A DNA stretch of 64,000 bases from Sphingomicrobium marinum (GTDB lineage Bacteria > Pseudomonadota > Alphaproteobacteria > Sphingomonadales > Sphingomonadaceae), in assembly GCF_026157105.1 (NCBI RefSeq), contig NZ_JANPVQ010000001.1, positions 675,501 through 739,500 of the forward strand, given 5' to 3'. Both the position numbers and the translations under genes were made by a program. The notes under the pieces are model-generated. The model was not told the origin of the DNA. It saw only the letters and a program-made list of their open reading frames with translations, and ran no database searches. Below, piece after piece: positions 37,072 through 46,833 of this stretch (its first letter is position 1; the number at the start of each line of letters is the position of its first letter).

Positions 37072-37781
37072 GAGTAATTGCCGCCTTGTTGCTGGCGCTC
37101 GCAGGGTGCGATGCGCCGCCTGCCGAAGATTCGCAGCCAGCAGCGACCAACGTCGAGGCCGAAGCGCCGACACTTGCCTTGCTGACCAGCCTGCCGCTGG
37201 CCTTTCCCGAAGATGGTTTTTCGCTCGAGTCGAGTGGTTCACCGGTGCTGGATGCGCTGGAGACGCGATACGCGGTGCGACTGATCGCAGCGGCAGATGC
37301 GACCAGTCTCGATGGCGCGGATGTGCTGCTGATGGCGCATGCGCCCGCGCAGACTGCCGAGGGACTGGTCGAGCTTGACGAATGGGTCAGGGCAGGCGGC
37401 CGCGTCCTGCTGCTCGCCGATCCGCGTTTGTTGTGGGAATCCGCCTTACCGCTGGGCGACCGGCGGCGACCGCTCTTTGCGTTCCCGGACACCGGGCTGC
37501 TCGGTCACTGGGGCGTTATGCTGGAAGGCCCCGACACAACGGGCCCCGAATTGATGGGTGACGGGGACAGCGCGGTCCTGTTCGGCGCGCGTGGGCGATT
37601 GACAGCGACCAGGGAGGCTTGCGGCGTCGAATGCGACGGGCTCGTCGCGCTGTGCTCGATTGGCGAGGGCACGGCGCTGATCATTGCCGATGCGGACTTC
37701 ATCATGGTCGGCGAAGGCGGGCTCGATGGGCCGATCGAGGGTAATATTCCCTTCCTTATGGCGCAACTCGCCCGGCTCTAG
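37068..37781 (+). CDS. Predicted lipoprotein with a GldG/DUF4350-like domain
   Basis: A 237-residue protein from a GTG start overlapping the previous stop. The signal peptide ends in LALAGC (Cys14). The body resembles the extracytoplasmic domain of ABC-type uncharacterised transport proteins (GldG-like): a segment LDALETRYAVRLI, then DVLLMAHAPAQTAEGLVELDEWVRAGGRVLLLADPRL with the Gly-Gly-Arg strand, and a late GEGTALIIADADFI. Two Cys (ACGVEC) may form a disulfide. No ABC transporter genes are adjacent, so its role here is unknown. Confidence 0.65.
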   Translation: MRVIAALLLALAGCDAPPAEDSQPAATNVEAEAPTLALLTSLPLAFPEDGFSLESSGSPVLDALETRYAVRLIAAADATSLDGADVLLMAHAPAQTAEGLVELDEWVRAGGRVLLLADPRLLWESALPLGDRRRPLFAFPDTGLLGHWGVMLEGPDTTGPELMGDGDSAVLFGARGRLTATREACGVECDGLVALCSIGEGTALIIADADFIMVGEGGLDGPIEGNIPFLMAQLARL

Positions 37782-38087
37782 TCCCGGCTCACGCCGAGTC
37801 GCGGCAATTTTTCTTTCCAACAGAGTTATCCACAGGGTTCTCAACCGGTTGAACGGGCACGCACGCCCCATTTTGGGCCCGCCAAAAGGCGCAGAAAACC
37901 GCCAAGAGTCACGAAAACCCACAAAATGGCATGAAATGGCATTGAAATCCGCGGCAACGTGGGTTACTCACATTCCGTTGGAAGCGCGGGGCAATCCGTT
38001 TCTCGATGAATGGGTTCGGTTCGGGCGGCGATGCCGCTCACCCGGAGACAGGGAAGCTTTGCCTTGCGCCCGAAGCGGGGAGAGCAA
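37782..38087 (+). promoter_or_regulatory. 306-base control region before mraZ (dcw operon)
   Basis: No gene in this stretch. It holds, in order: a perfect DnaA box TTATCCACA (37826-37834); a 12-base palindrome TCAACCGGTTGA (37841-37852) overlapping a GTTC-N10-GAAC inverted repeat (37837-37854); a CCCA-TTT-TGGG hairpin near 37868; and a tandem ten-base repeat AAATGGCATg/AAATGGCATt (37924-37943). Two GANTC sites lie at 37796-37800 and 37906-37910. A weak promoter candidate TTGAAA (37942-37947), 17 bases, TACTCA follows. The ten-base period recalls the repeated operators bound by MraZ in other bacteria, although the repeat sequence differs from the known GTGGG element. Confidence 0.45.
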
Positions 38088-38573
38088 GTGGACCATCTGT
38101 TCCAGGGAAGTGCGCTTAACGCAGTAGACGCCAAAGGGCGCGTCTCACTGCCTGCCTTCCTGCGCAGTGTGGTCGAGCGTCGCGGCGATGCCCGCGCCAT
38201 CGTTCTTGCCAAGCACGCACTGCTGCCCTGCCTTGAAGCTTACGATCCCGGCCACGCTGCCACCAAGCACGCCAAGATGGAGCGCCGCGCCGAAAAGACC
38301 GAAACCGCGATCGGCTCCGACCTCGATACTGCCATGGCCAACATGATGGCCTTTGGCGCAAGCGAGGACGTCTCTTATGACAAGTCGGGTCGCATCGTGA
38401 TCCCGCCGATGATGAAGATGAAGGGCAAGATCGAGGATCTCGCGCTCTTCGTCGGCACCGGCGAAACCTTCCTGATCTGGAATCCCACCCTTTTCCTCGA
38501 GGACGAACGCATCCCCGAGGATATGAAGGACATCGCCCGTTTCCGCATGAGCGAACGGGGGATTACCGAATGA
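38088..38573 (+). CDS. mraZ: Transcriptional regulator MraZ
   Basis: AbrB-like DNA-binding protein, first gene of the dcw cluster; in other bacteria it represses its own operon. The 161-residue protein has two tandem domains with the family marks NAVDAKGRVSLPAFLR and, in the second, VSYDKSGRIVIPP. I use the GTG at 38088 with GGGGAGAG before it; this gives the usual start (DHLFQGSALN), whereas the ATG at 38010 adds unrelated residues. The stop overlaps the rsmH start (ATGA). Confidence 0.93.
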   Translation: MDHLFQGSALNAVDAKGRVSLPAFLRSVVERRGDARAIVLAKHALLPCLEAYDPGHAATKHAKMERRAEKTETAIGSDLDTAMANMMAFGASEDVSYDKSGRIVIPPMMKMKGKIEDLALFVGTGETFLIWNPTLFLEDERIPEDMKDIARFRMSERGITE

Positions 38574-39505
38574 GCGTCCGGCCACCACATATCCCTGTGC
38601 TTCTCGACCCGGTGGTCCGGGCGCTCTCCCCTATCGAAGACGCTGTAATCGTGGACGGCACATTTGGTGCCGGCGGTTACACGAAGGAGCTCCTCGGAGC
38701 GGGGGCGGGACGCGTGATCGGCTTGGATCGAGACCCTGCAGCGATTGAAGCAGGCCGTTCGCGCGTCCCCAGTGACCAGCTCGATCTGATCCAGATCGAA
38801 TTTTCGCGCATGGATGAGGCGGTCGACGAAAAGGTCGACGGCGTGGTGCTCGATATCGGCGTATCCTCGATGCAGATCGACGAAGCCGATCGCGGCTTCT
38901 CCTTCAGGGAAGACGGGCCGCTCGACATGCGCATGAGCCAGGCCGGCGAAACCGCCGCCGATTTTCTCAACCATGCCGACGAGGCCGAGATCGCCCGCGT
39001 CATCAAGACCTATGGCGAAGAGCCGCGCGCGCGCCGCGTTGCCGGGGCGATCGTGCGCGCCCGCCCGCTGACGCGGACCAGCGAGCTTGCCGATGTCGTC
39101 CGCAAGGCGCTGGGTCACCATCCGGGCATGAAGACCGACCCGGCGACCCGCACGTTCCAGGCCATCCGCATCCACCTGAACGCCGAGCTCGACGAGCTCG
39201 AGGCGGGGCTGCGCGCGGCCGAACGCATTTTGAAGCCCGGTGGTCGCCTGGCCGTCGTGACCTTCCATTCCCTTGAAGACCGAATCGTAAAGCGGTTCCT
39301 GCAAGCCCGCAGCGGGAACCTGCCCCAGGGGTCGCGGCATCGTCCCGCCGCGACCCCCGGGCCCACGCCAAGCTTCAAGCAAGTTGCCAAGCCCGTCTCC
39401 CCCGACGCAGACGAGCTGGCCCGCAACCCGCGCGCGCGATCGGCGCGACTGCGTAGCGCAGTCCGCACCGATGCGCCCGCGTGGGACCAGAAGGAGGCGG
39501 CGTGA
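38570..39505 (+). CDS. rsmH: 16S rRNA (cytosine(1402)-N4)-methyltransferase
   Basis: Methylates C1402 of 16S rRNA at the P site. The 311-residue protein shows the SAM-binding start VDGTFGAGGYTKELL, VLDIGVSSMQID, and GGRLAVVTFHSLEDRIVK, all typical of RsmH/MraW. It starts at an ATGA overlap with mraZ and ends one base into ftsL (TGATG), placing it firmly in the coupled dcw run. Confidence 0.97.
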   Translation: MSVRPPHIPVLLDPVVRALSPIEDAVIVDGTFGAGGYTKELLGAGAGRVIGLDRDPAAIEAGRSRVPSDQLDLIQIEFSRMDEAVDEKVDGVVLDIGVSSMQIDEADRGFSFREDGPLDMRMSQAGETAADFLNHADEAEIARVIKTYGEEPRARRVAGAIVRARPLTRTSELADVVRKALGHHPGMKTDPATRTFQAIRIHLNAELDELEAGLRAAERILKPGGRLAVVTFHSLEDRIVKRFLQARSGNLPQGSRHRPAATPGPTPSFKQVAKPVSPDADELARNPRARSARLRSAVRTDAPAWDQKEAA

Positions 39506-40041
39506 TGCGCGGCTTCGGTCCCATCCTGTGGACGGGCGGTGTGCTCGCCGCCGCACTGTCCTGCTACCTCGTGTCGCTGCAGGTCGCGTCCGAACGCGCC
39601 CAGCTCGAACGGATCGAGCGCGACATCGCGATGGTCACCCGCGATATCCGCGAGCTCGAGACCGAGATCGGGACGCGCGGCCGCCTGTCGCAGCTGGAAA
39701 AATGGAACGCCGGTTTCCTCCAGCTCGAAGCGCCGGACGCCGACCAGTTTCTCGACGGCAGCTTCCAGCTCGCCACGCTGATCAAGCCGCGCAAGGATAT
39801 TGCGCCCGACGCGCCGGTCATTCTCGCCTCGGCGCGCAAGCCCGACGTCGACGAGGATAATGGACGCGGTCTTCAGGACATGGTCGTGCAGGCGTCGCTT
39901 GACGACCGGAAGCTGTCGCCGCGGCCGGTCAAGACGGCAAGGCTCGCCGAACCCGCCGATCCGCTGGCACCCTTGCCAAGCAGCAAGGTCGACGACGGCT
40001 TTGACTTCATCACGCCTGGGGAAGAACCGACGCAGCCATGA
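39505..40041 (+). CDS. ftsL: Cell division protein FtsL (divergent)
   Basis: A 178-residue single-pass protein: short cytoplasmic end, transmembrane helix (about 7-25), then a periplasmic coiled coil (about 26-70). Size, topology and position between rsmH and ftsI identify FtsL, which with FtsQ and FtsB links the divisome to septal synthesis. It is longer than the usual 90-120 residues because of a C-terminal Pro/Asp-rich tail (about 100-178). AAGGAGG precedes the start. Assignment rests more on context than on strong identity. Confidence 0.82.
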   Translation: MRGFGPILWTGGVLAAALSCYLVSLQVASERAQLERIERDIAMVTRDIRELETEIGTRGRLSQLEKWNAGFLQLEAPDADQFLDGSFQLATLIKPRKDIAPDAPVILASARKPDVDEDNGRGLQDMVVQASLDDRKLSPRPVKTARLAEPADPLAPLPSSKVDDGFDFITPGEEPTQP

Positions 40042-41741
40042 ACGCGCCGATGCCCGCCCTTGTCGCGAGCCCTGAGAGACTGCAGCTAGTCGGGCAGAAG
40101 CGGCGGGTGCTGGCCGTGTTGCACCAAAGGCTGATGATCGGACTGATCCTGTTCGCAGCCTGCATCGCAGCCATCGTGCTGCGGATCGGCTGGCTGGCTG
40201 TGTTCGACGACGGTGCCAATGGCGCGGGCGGACCGCAGGCTTACATCCCGGCGCGCGGCGACATCGTCGATCGCGATGGTGAGACGCTGGCCCGCACCAT
40301 CGATGCGTGGACGATCGCCATCCAGCCGCCCCGCGTGATCGGTAACAAGCTTGACCTTGCCCGCGAACTCGCGCGCCTCATGCCCGAACGCGACGAAGCG
40401 GATTATTACGAGCTGCTCACGGGCGACAAGAAGTTCGTCTATCTGCGCCGCCGCGCCAGCCCCGGTATCGTCGAGGCGGTCAATGCGCTGGGCGAACCCG
40501 GCGTCCAACTGACCCGCGAGCCCGATCGCCTTTACCCGCAAACCGCGCTCGCTGCGCACGTCATCGGCTATACCGACGTCGACGGCAACGGCGTCGCCGG
40601 CGCCGAGCGCGCGTTCGACGATTACCTGACCGACGCCAAGACACGCGGCGCGCCTCTAGAACTGTCGGTTTCGAGCCGCATCCAGCAGGCGCTCAAGGCC
40701 GAACTGGCCGGCGCGATGGAAAAATATTCGGCCATCGGCGCCGCCGGCGTCATCATGGATATCCATTCTGGCGAAGTGCTGGCGCTGACATCGCTGCCCC
40801 AGCTCAACCCCAATGTGGCGGGTGAGGGCAGCCCGGATGAGCGCTTCAATCGCGCCAGCCTTGGCGTCTACGAACTTGGCTCGACCTTCAAACCGTTCAC
40901 CGTCGCCATGGCGATGGATGCGGGTATCGTGAAGGGCTTCGGGCAGATGTATCCGTGCCCCAAGAAATTGCAGGTCGGCAACCGATCGATCGGCGATACG
41001 CACCCGTTCGGGCGCGCCTGTTCGGTCGCTGAAATCATGCAGGAAAGCTCCAACGTGGGCACCGCGCAAATCGCGATGCAACTGGGTGCCGAGCGGCAGC
41101 GCGCCTTCCTCGACAAGATGGGCTTCCTCGATCGCCTTGGCCATGAGCTGCCCGAGCAGGGTCGCACGCTCTATCCCAAGGAATGGACCGAGATGGACAC
41201 CGCGACAGTAGGCTTTGGCCACTCGATCGCGGTAACGCCGTTGCATCTGGCGGCGGGCTATGCAGCCTTGCTCAATGGCGGCATCCACCGCCAGCCGACG
41301 ATCCTGAAGGTCGGTCCCCAGCATCCGGTGGCCGATGGCACGCGCGTTTTCAGCGAGGACACCAGCTACAAAATGCGCGCGCTGCTGCGCATGGTCGTGA
41401 CCGAGGGCACGGGGCGCAAGGCCGATGCGCCCGGATATCGCGTTGGCGGCAAAACCGGTTCGGCTGAAAAGCTCATCAACGGGCGCTATTCCAAAACGAC
41501 CGTTATCACGACGTTCGCAGGCGTTTTCCCGATGGATGAACCGCGCTATGTGATCGTGGTGATGCTCGATGAACCCAAAGGCACCAAGGAAACGTTCGGC
41601 TTCCGTACGGCGGGTTGGAATGTTGCGCCCGTGGTGAGCGGTACTATCAGCCGGATCGCACCGATGCTCGGGGTGCGGCCTGACGAGAATCGCGAACCCG
41701 ATCTCGACAGCGTTCTGCCTTTCCTCTTTTCCGAGGAGTAA
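40038..41741 (+). CDS. ftsI: Peptidoglycan D,D-transpeptidase FtsI (PBP3)
   Basis: Septal class B penicillin-binding protein, 567 residues. One transmembrane helix (about 35-55) is followed by the dimerisation/pedestal domain (about 65-240). The transpeptidase has all three active-site motifs: Ser282 in STFK, SSN at 337-339 and KTG at 472-474. It crosslinks septal peptidoglycan with FtsW. ATGA overlap with ftsL; murE starts four bases after its stop. Confidence 0.97.
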   Translation: MNAPMPALVASPERLQLVGQKRRVLAVLHQRLMIGLILFAACIAAIVLRIGWLAVFDDGANGAGGPQAYIPARGDIVDRDGETLARTIDAWTIAIQPPRVIGNKLDLARELARLMPERDEADYYELLTGDKKFVYLRRRASPGIVEAVNALGEPGVQLTREPDRLYPQTALAAHVIGYTDVDGNGVAGAERAFDDYLTDAKTRGAPLELSVSSRIQQALKAELAGAMEKYSAIGAAGVIMDIHSGEVLALTSLPQLNPNVAGEGSPDERFNRASLGVYELGSTFKPFTVAMAMDAGIVKGFGQMYPCPKKLQVGNRSIGDTHPFGRACSVAEIMQESSNVGTAQIAMQLGAERQRAFLDKMGFLDRLGHELPEQGRTLYPKEWTEMDTATVGFGHSIAVTPLHLAAGYAALLNGGIHRQPTILKVGPQHPVADGTRVFSEDTSYKMRALLRMVVTEGTGRKADAPGYRVGGKTGSAEKLINGRYSKTTVITTFAGVFPMDEPRYVIVVMLDEPKGTKETFGFRTAGWNVAPVVSGTISRIAPMLGVRPDENREPDLDSVLPFLFSEE

Positions 41742-41745
41742 CAAT

Positions 41746-43161
41746 TTGAAACTGCACGACCTCGTCCGGCGAGGGAGCGACGTAACTGTAACCGGCTTTG
41801 CCATCGATCATCGCAAGGTGACCGAAGGCAATATCTTCGGCGCCTTCCGCGGGGCCAAGTTCAACGGCGAAGACTTCATCGAAGAAGCGGTCAAGCGCGG
41901 CGCGGTCGCCGTGGTAACGCGTAAGCACGTGCCCACCGGCAAGGCGTTTCGCATCGAAAGCGACAATGTTCGTAAGACCTTCGCCGAACTGGCGGCAAGA
42001 TATTACGCGCCCTATCCCGAGACGGTCGCCGCGGTAACGGGGACCAACGGCAAGACGTCGACGGTGGAAATGAGCCGCCAGATCTGGCGCATGTGCGGGT
42101 ATCGCGCCGCCTCGATCGGAACGCTGGGCGTGACGACGGGCGAGGACCAGGTGAAGACCGGGCTGACGACGCCCGATATCGTTACCTTCCTCAACAATGT
42201 TGCGGGGCTCAAGCGCATGGGCATCTCGCACCTTGCCTATGAAGCGTCATCGCACGGTCTCGACCAGTATCGCGCCGAAGGGGTGCCGGTGCAGGTCGCG
42301 GCCTTCACCAATTTCTCGCGCGATCACCTAGATTATCATGGCGACATGGAGTCCTATTTCGCGGCCAAGATGCGTCTGTTCGACGAGGTCGTGGACGTCG
42401 ATGGCTCGGCCGTCGTATGGACCGACGATCCCAAGTCCGATGAAGTCATCGCCCGCGCCAAGCAGCGCGGCCTCAAGCTGTTCACTGTGGGTGAGCGCGG
42501 CGACACCATACGGCTCGGCGAACGGCGTTCGACGCCGCTCGGGCAGGCGCTCAGCATTACCCATGACGGGATCCAGCATTTGCTCAAACTGCCGCTCATT
42601 GGCGCGTACCAGGCCAATAATGTCATGGTCGCCGCGGGGATCGCGCTGGCGGCGGGTGGTCGCTGGGACAAGATCTTTTCGGCGATGGGACGCGTGTCGC
42701 CGGTGCGCGGCCGGCTCGAGCGCGCTGTCATCACGCGTAAGGGTGCGCCCGTCTATGTCGATTACGCCCACACGCCCGACGCGCTTGAGGCTGCGATTGC
42801 GGCGCTGCGTCCGCATGTTGAAGGGCGGCTGATCACCGTCTTCGGCGCGGGCGGCGACCGCGATATCGGCAAACGCGCGCCGATGGGTGAAGTGGCCGCC
42901 GAAGGTTCGGACCTCGTCATCGTCACCGACGACAATCCGCGCGGCGAGGATCCCGCGACGATCCGCGCGCAGGTCATGCAGGGTGCGCCTGATGCCACTG
43001 AGATCGGTGGCCGGCGTGAAGCGATTGCCGCGGCCATCCACGAGGCACGCGCGGGCGACATCGTGTTGCTGGCGGGCAAGGGGCATGAACAGGGCCAGAT
43101 CATCGGCGATCGAACGCTGCCCTTCGACGATGTCGAAGTGGCGCGGGAGGAAGCGGCGTGA
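41746..43161 (+). CDS. murE: UDP-MurNAc-tripeptide synthetase, meso-diaminopimelate adding
   Basis: Adds the third stem residue in cytoplasmic peptidoglycan synthesis. The 471-residue ligase has the ATP loop AVTGTNGKTST and the substrate-choice motif DDNPRGEDP; the DNPR form indicates meso-diaminopimelate rather than lysine. The start is a TTG at 41746 with GAGGAG ten bases upstream, giving the normal N-terminus MKLHDLV. Four bases separate it from ftsI; the stop overlaps murF (GTGA). Confidence 0.96.
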   Translation: MKLHDLVRRGSDVTVTGFAIDHRKVTEGNIFGAFRGAKFNGEDFIEEAVKRGAVAVVTRKHVPTGKAFRIESDNVRKTFAELAARYYAPYPETVAAVTGTNGKTSTVEMSRQIWRMCGYRAASIGTLGVTTGEDQVKTGLTTPDIVTFLNNVAGLKRMGISHLAYEASSHGLDQYRAEGVPVQVAAFTNFSRDHLDYHGDMESYFAAKMRLFDEVVDVDGSAVVWTDDPKSDEVIARAKQRGLKLFTVGERGDTIRLGERRSTPLGQALSITHDGIQHLLKLPLIGAYQANNVMVAAGIALAAGGRWDKIFSAMGRVSPVRGRLERAVITRKGAPVYVDYAHTPDALEAAIAALRPHVEGRLITVFGAGGDRDIGKRAPMGEVAAEGSDLVIVTDDNPRGEDPATIRAQVMQGAPDATEIGGRREAIAAAIHEARAGDIVLLAGKGHEQGQIIGDRTLPFDDVEVAREEAA

Positions 43162-44531
43162 CGCTGTGGACCGCCGCCGAGATCGCCCAAGCCACGGGCG
43201 GCACCGTCCATGGCGACTTCGTGGTCGATGGCGCGACCTTCGACAGCCGCGAAGTCGAGCCGGGCGACCTGTTTATTGCGATGCCGGGCACCGCGCATGA
43301 CGGGCATGATTTCGTCGCAGGCGCTTTCGAAAAGGGCGCGCACGGCGCGCTGGTATCAAAAACTGTCGACGGGCCCCATGTGCTGGTCGTCGATGTCACG
43401 ACAGCACTCGATGCGCTGGCCAGCGCAGCGCGCGACCGGCTCTCTGATGATGCGGTAGTGATCGGTGTCACCGGGTCGGTCGGCAAGACCTCGACCAAGG
43501 AAGCGCTTTACGCGGCACTCGATCGAAGCAGCCGCGGCAAGGCGCATCGCTCGGTCAAAAGCTACAACAATCATACGGGCGTGCCGCTGAGCCTCGTTCG
43601 ATGCCCGCGCGACGTGAAATTCGCCGTATTCGAAATGGGAATGAACCATTCGGGCGAGATCGCTGCTCTGACACGCCTTGCCCGCCCGCACATCGCGCTA
43701 ATCACCGCGATCGCGCCCGCCCATATCGAGAATCTGGGCTCGATGGAGGCGATCGCCGACGCCAAGGCAGAAATCTTCGAGGGTCTCGTGGGTGACGGCG
43801 TTGCCATCATTCCCGAAGACACGCCCTATAGCGACCAGCTCATCAAAAAAGCCAAGCGCCATGCCCGCACCATCATGACCTTCGGGTCGGGCGAGGCCGA
43901 TGTCGCGCCGCTCAACCAGGCCCCGGCAAGCGGCGGGGGCACGCTGATCACCGCGCGGCTGCGCGGCGGCAGGCTGACCTACACGATGCGCCAGCCGGGC
44001 GATCACTGGGTAACCAACTCGCTAGCCGTTCTCGCGGCGGTTGAGGCGGCGGGCGGCGATGTTGCGGTGGCTGGCCTCGCGCTGGCTGAACTTGGCGGGC
44101 TGAAAGGCCGCGGTGCGCGGCATAGGATCAAGGTCGGCGAAGGCGAGGCGCTGCTGATCGATGAAAGCTACAACGCCAATTCGGCCAGCATGGCAGCGAC
44201 GCTCAAAAGCCTTGCCAGCGAACAGGGCCGCAAGGTCGCGATCCTCGGCACGATGAAGGAATTGGGCGAACAAAGCGCGCGATTGCATGCCGAACTCGCC
44301 GCCCATGTGATCGCAGCAGGCGTTGAAAAGGCAATTCTGGTCGGCGCGGAAACGGCGCCGCTGTTCGCCGCGCTCGATGGCCAGATCACGGTCCACCATG
44401 TCGAAAATACCGACGCCGCCATCGGATTAACGGAAACGGTGATCCGGCCCGGCGATGCGATACTCGTCAAGGCCTCCAATTCCATGGGGCTTGGCAAACT
44501 AGTCGATAAGCTGGCAGGGGGCAGCGCATAA
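43158..44531 (+). CDS. murF: UDP-MurNAc-tripeptide--D-alanyl-D-alanine ligase
   Basis: Adds the D-Ala-D-Ala dipeptide made by Ddl. The 457-residue protein has the ATP loop [15 protein letters not shown] (near residue 110), the metal/ATP motif [10 protein letters not shown] and the late INDES-like [14 protein letters not shown]. Start GTG overlapping the murE stop (GTGA); the last base of the stop is the first of the mraY ATG. Confidence 0.96.
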   Translation: MTLWTAAEIAQATGGTVHGDFVVDGATFDSREVEPGDLFIAMPGTAHDGHDFVAGAFEKGAHGALVSKTVDGPHVLVVDVTTALDALASAARDRLSDDAVVIGVTGSVGKTSTKEALYAALDRSSRGKAHRSVKSYNNHTGVPLSLVRCPRDVKFAVFEMGMNHSGEIAALTRLARPHIALITAIAPAHIENLGSMEAIADAKAEIFEGLVGDGVAIIPEDTPYSDQLIKKAKRHARTIMTFGSGEADVAPLNQAPASGGGTLITARLRGGRLTYTMRQPGDHWVTNSLAVLAAVEAAGGDVAVAGLALAELGGLKGRGARHRIKVGEGEALLIDESYNANSASMAATLKSLASEQGRKVAILGTMKELGEQSARLHAELAAHVIAAGVEKAILVGAETAPLFAALDGQITVHHVENTDAAIGLTETVIRPGDAILVKASNSMGLGKLVDKLAGGSA

Positions 44532-45601
44532 TGCTCTACATACTTGCCGAATGGCTGGACTTCGTCGGCCCGCTCAACCTCATCCGCTACATCACGTTTC
44601 GTGCCGGTGCCGCGACGGGGACGGCATTGCTCATCGGGCTGCTGCTGGGTCCACGATTCATCAACTGGCTGCGCAAGAAGCAGGGCAAGGGCCAGCCGAT
44701 CCGCGCCGACGGGCCGCAGTCGCACCTTGCCAAGCGCGGGACGCCGACGATGGGCGGCTTGCTGATCCTGATCAGCGTGACCGTTTCGGTGCTGCTGTGG
44801 ATGGACCTGTCCAATCCCTATGTCTGGGCCTGCCTGCTGGTGATGCTGGGGTTTGCCGCGATCGGCTTCATGGACGACTATGACAAGGTCAAGAAGGCCA
44901 GCCACAAGGGCGTATCGGCAAAGATGCGGCTGGTGCTGGAATTCGCCATTGCGGGTTTTGCCACCTGGGCGATGACGCGCATCAGCGGAACGGAGCTTTA
45001 TTTGCCGTTCGTGCAGGGGCCGGTGATCGATCTTGGATGGGGCTATATCGCATTCGGCGCCTTCGTGATCGTGGCGTTCGGCAATGCGGTGAACCTGACC
45101 GACGGGCTCGACGGGTTGGCGACAATGCCGGTCATCATCGCCTGCATGGCTTTCTCGCTGATCGCGTACCTTGTGGGCAACGCTATTTTCGCCGAATATC
45201 TTGGCATCCCCAACGTGCTGGGCGTTGGCGACCTGACCGTATTGCTGCTGGCCATCGTCGGCGCAGGGCTCGCATTCCTATGGTTCAACGCGCCGCCGGC
45301 GGCCGTCTTCATGGGCGATACGGGTAGCCTTGCGCTGGGCGGTGCCATCGGCGCGGTCGCGGTGGCGACGCACCACGAATTCGTGCTCGCCATAATCGGC
45401 GGGCTGTTCGTGCTCGAAGCGGTTAGCGTTATCCTGCAGGTCTTCTTTTACAAGCGGACCGGGCGGCGCATTTTCAAGATGGCGCCGATCCACCATCATT
45501 TCGAACAGATGGGTTGGTCCGAACCCACCGTCGTCATCCGCTTCTGGATCATCAGCTTCGTGCTGGCGCTGGCGGGTCTCAGCACCCTCAAGCTGCGGTG
45601 A
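44531..45601 (+). CDS. mraY: Phospho-MurNAc-pentapeptide translocase
   Basis: Inner-membrane enzyme forming lipid I from UDP-MurNAc-pentapeptide and undecaprenyl phosphate. The 356-residue protein has about ten helices and the family's cytoplasmic loop motifs: [20 protein letters not shown] and the HHHFE sequence in the last loop. One-base overlap with murF at the start, four-base overlap (GTGA) with murD at the end. Confidence 0.97.
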   Translation: MLYILAEWLDFVGPLNLIRYITFRAGAATGTALLIGLLLGPRFINWLRKKQGKGQPIRADGPQSHLAKRGTPTMGGLLILISVTVSVLLWMDLSNPYVWACLLVMLGFAAIGFMDDYDKVKKASHKGVSAKMRLVLEFAIAGFATWAMTRISGTELYLPFVQGPVIDLGWGYIAFGAFVIVAFGNAVNLTDGLDGLATMPVIIACMAFSLIAYLVGNAIFAEYLGIPNVLGVGDLTVLLLAIVGAGLAFLWFNAPPAAVFMGDTGSLALGGAIGAVAVATHHEFVLAIIGGLFVLEAVSVILQVFFYKRTGRRIFKMAPIHHHFEQMGWSEPTVVIRFWIISFVLALAGLSTLKLR

Positions 45602-46833
45602 TTGCCTGCACCGCCTGGCGGGGCAGACGCTATGCGGTGTACGGGCTCGCGCGCTCGGGGCTGGCGAGTGTCGATGCGCTGGTCAAGGCGGGCTGCGAGG
45701 TGGCCTGCTGGGACGATAATGAAGACGCGCGTGCAAAGGCGAACCCCTTCGCCCAGCGCATCGATTTCGTGAAACAGGGGCTGGAGGGCTACGATAGCCT
45801 TGTCGTCTCCCCCGGCGTTCCCATCAACCGTCATCCCATCGCCGAGAAGGCACGCGTGGCAGGCGCCGAGATTATCGGCGATGTGGAATTGTTCGCCCGT
45901 TGCCGCGATGCGCTGCCGGGCCATGCCGTCGTCGGTATTACCGGCACCAACGGCAAGTCGACGACGACAGCGCTGATCGATCATGTCTTGCGCGAGGCCG
46001 GCGTGCCGAGCATCGCGGCCGGCAATATCGGCGAACCCATCCTCTCGATCGACCCGCTCCCCGAAGGCGGGGTCTATGTGCTCGAACTGTCGAGCTACCA
46101 GATCGACATCACGCAGAGCCTCGATTGCGAGGTGGCGGTATTGCTCAACATCACGCCCGACCATCTCGATCGGTATGACGGTGATTTTGAAAAGTACCGC
46201 GCCTCCAAGATGCGCCTGTTCGAGATGCAATCAAAGGGAGTGGCCATCGAAGGGCCTGACGTCGAGGCAGAACCCTACCGAGATTTCGTCAGGTGGCAGG
46301 AGCATTTTCCGGCGCTCCAGGGCCCGCATAATGCGCAGAATGCCATCGCCGCCGTCATGGCATGCTCGGCGCTTGGGCTGGAGCGGGGACAGATCGAACA
46401 GGGCCTGGCAAGCTTTCCCGGCCTGCCGCATCGCATGGAGATTGTCGCCGAGAAGGATGGCGTGCTGTTCGTCAACGATTCAAAGGGCACCAATCCGGCG
46501 GCCAGTGCGCCCGCACTGGCGGCCTATGAGAATATCCGCTGGATCGTGGGCGGGCAGGCGAAGACCGAAACACTCGATGAACTCGAGGCGCAGCTCGGCC
46601 ATGTCACCAAGGCCTATCTGATCGGCGAAAGTGCTGAATTGTTTGAAAGACTCTTGTCCGGAAAGGTCGAGACTCTACAGTGTGAGACCGTGGGCAACGC
46701 AGTGAAATTGGCGGCACAAGATGCGAAGGAAGGAGATGTCGTGCTCCTCTCGCCCGCGTGCGCCAGCTTCGACCAGTTTTCCGACTTCGAGAAGCGCGGC
46801 GAAGCCTTCCGCGCTGCGGTGGAGGCGCTATGA
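45598..46833 (+). CDS. murD: UDP-MurNAc-L-alanine--D-glutamate ligase
   Basis: Adds D-Glu as the second stem residue. The 411-residue protein has the ATP loop [15 protein letters not shown] (about residue 105) and the Mur ligase motif [18 protein letters not shown] lies in the C-terminal part. It is shorter than many MurD (about 440-450). I chose the GTG at 45598, which overlaps the mraY stop; the open frame extends further up inside mraY but without homology. The stop overlaps ftsW. Confidence 0.95.
   Translation: MIACTAWRGRRYAVYGLARSGLASVDALVKAGCEVACWDDNEDARAKANPFAQRIDFVKQGLEGYDSLVVSPGVPINRHPIAEKARVAGAEIIGDVELFARCRDALPGHAVVGITGTNGKSTTTALIDHVLREAGVPSIAAGNIGEPILSIDPLPEGGVYVLELSSYQIDITQSLDCEVAVLLNITPDHLDRYDGDFEKYRASKMRLFEMQSKGVAIEGPDVEAEPYRDFVRWQEHFPALQGPHNAQNAIAAVMACSALGLERGQIEQGLASFPGLPHRMEIVAEKDGVLFVNDSKGTNPAASAPALAAYENIRWIVGGQAKTETLDELEAQLGHVTKAYLIGESAELFERLLSGKVETLQCETVGNAVKLAAQDAKEGDVVLLSPACASFDQFSDFEKRGEAFRAAVEAL

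Noticed and set aside
37826-37834. Possible chromosomal origin around the perfect DnaA box
   Set aside because: Only one box was found, without an AT-rich unwinding stretch or origin-linked genes such as dnaA, hemE or parAB nearby. Kept only as a regulatory observation.
45514-45598. Longer murD start inside mraY, or a truncated murD
   Set aside because: The extra residues have no MurD similarity; the GTG overlapping the mraY stop fits the cluster pattern, and the protein keeps all ligase motifs.
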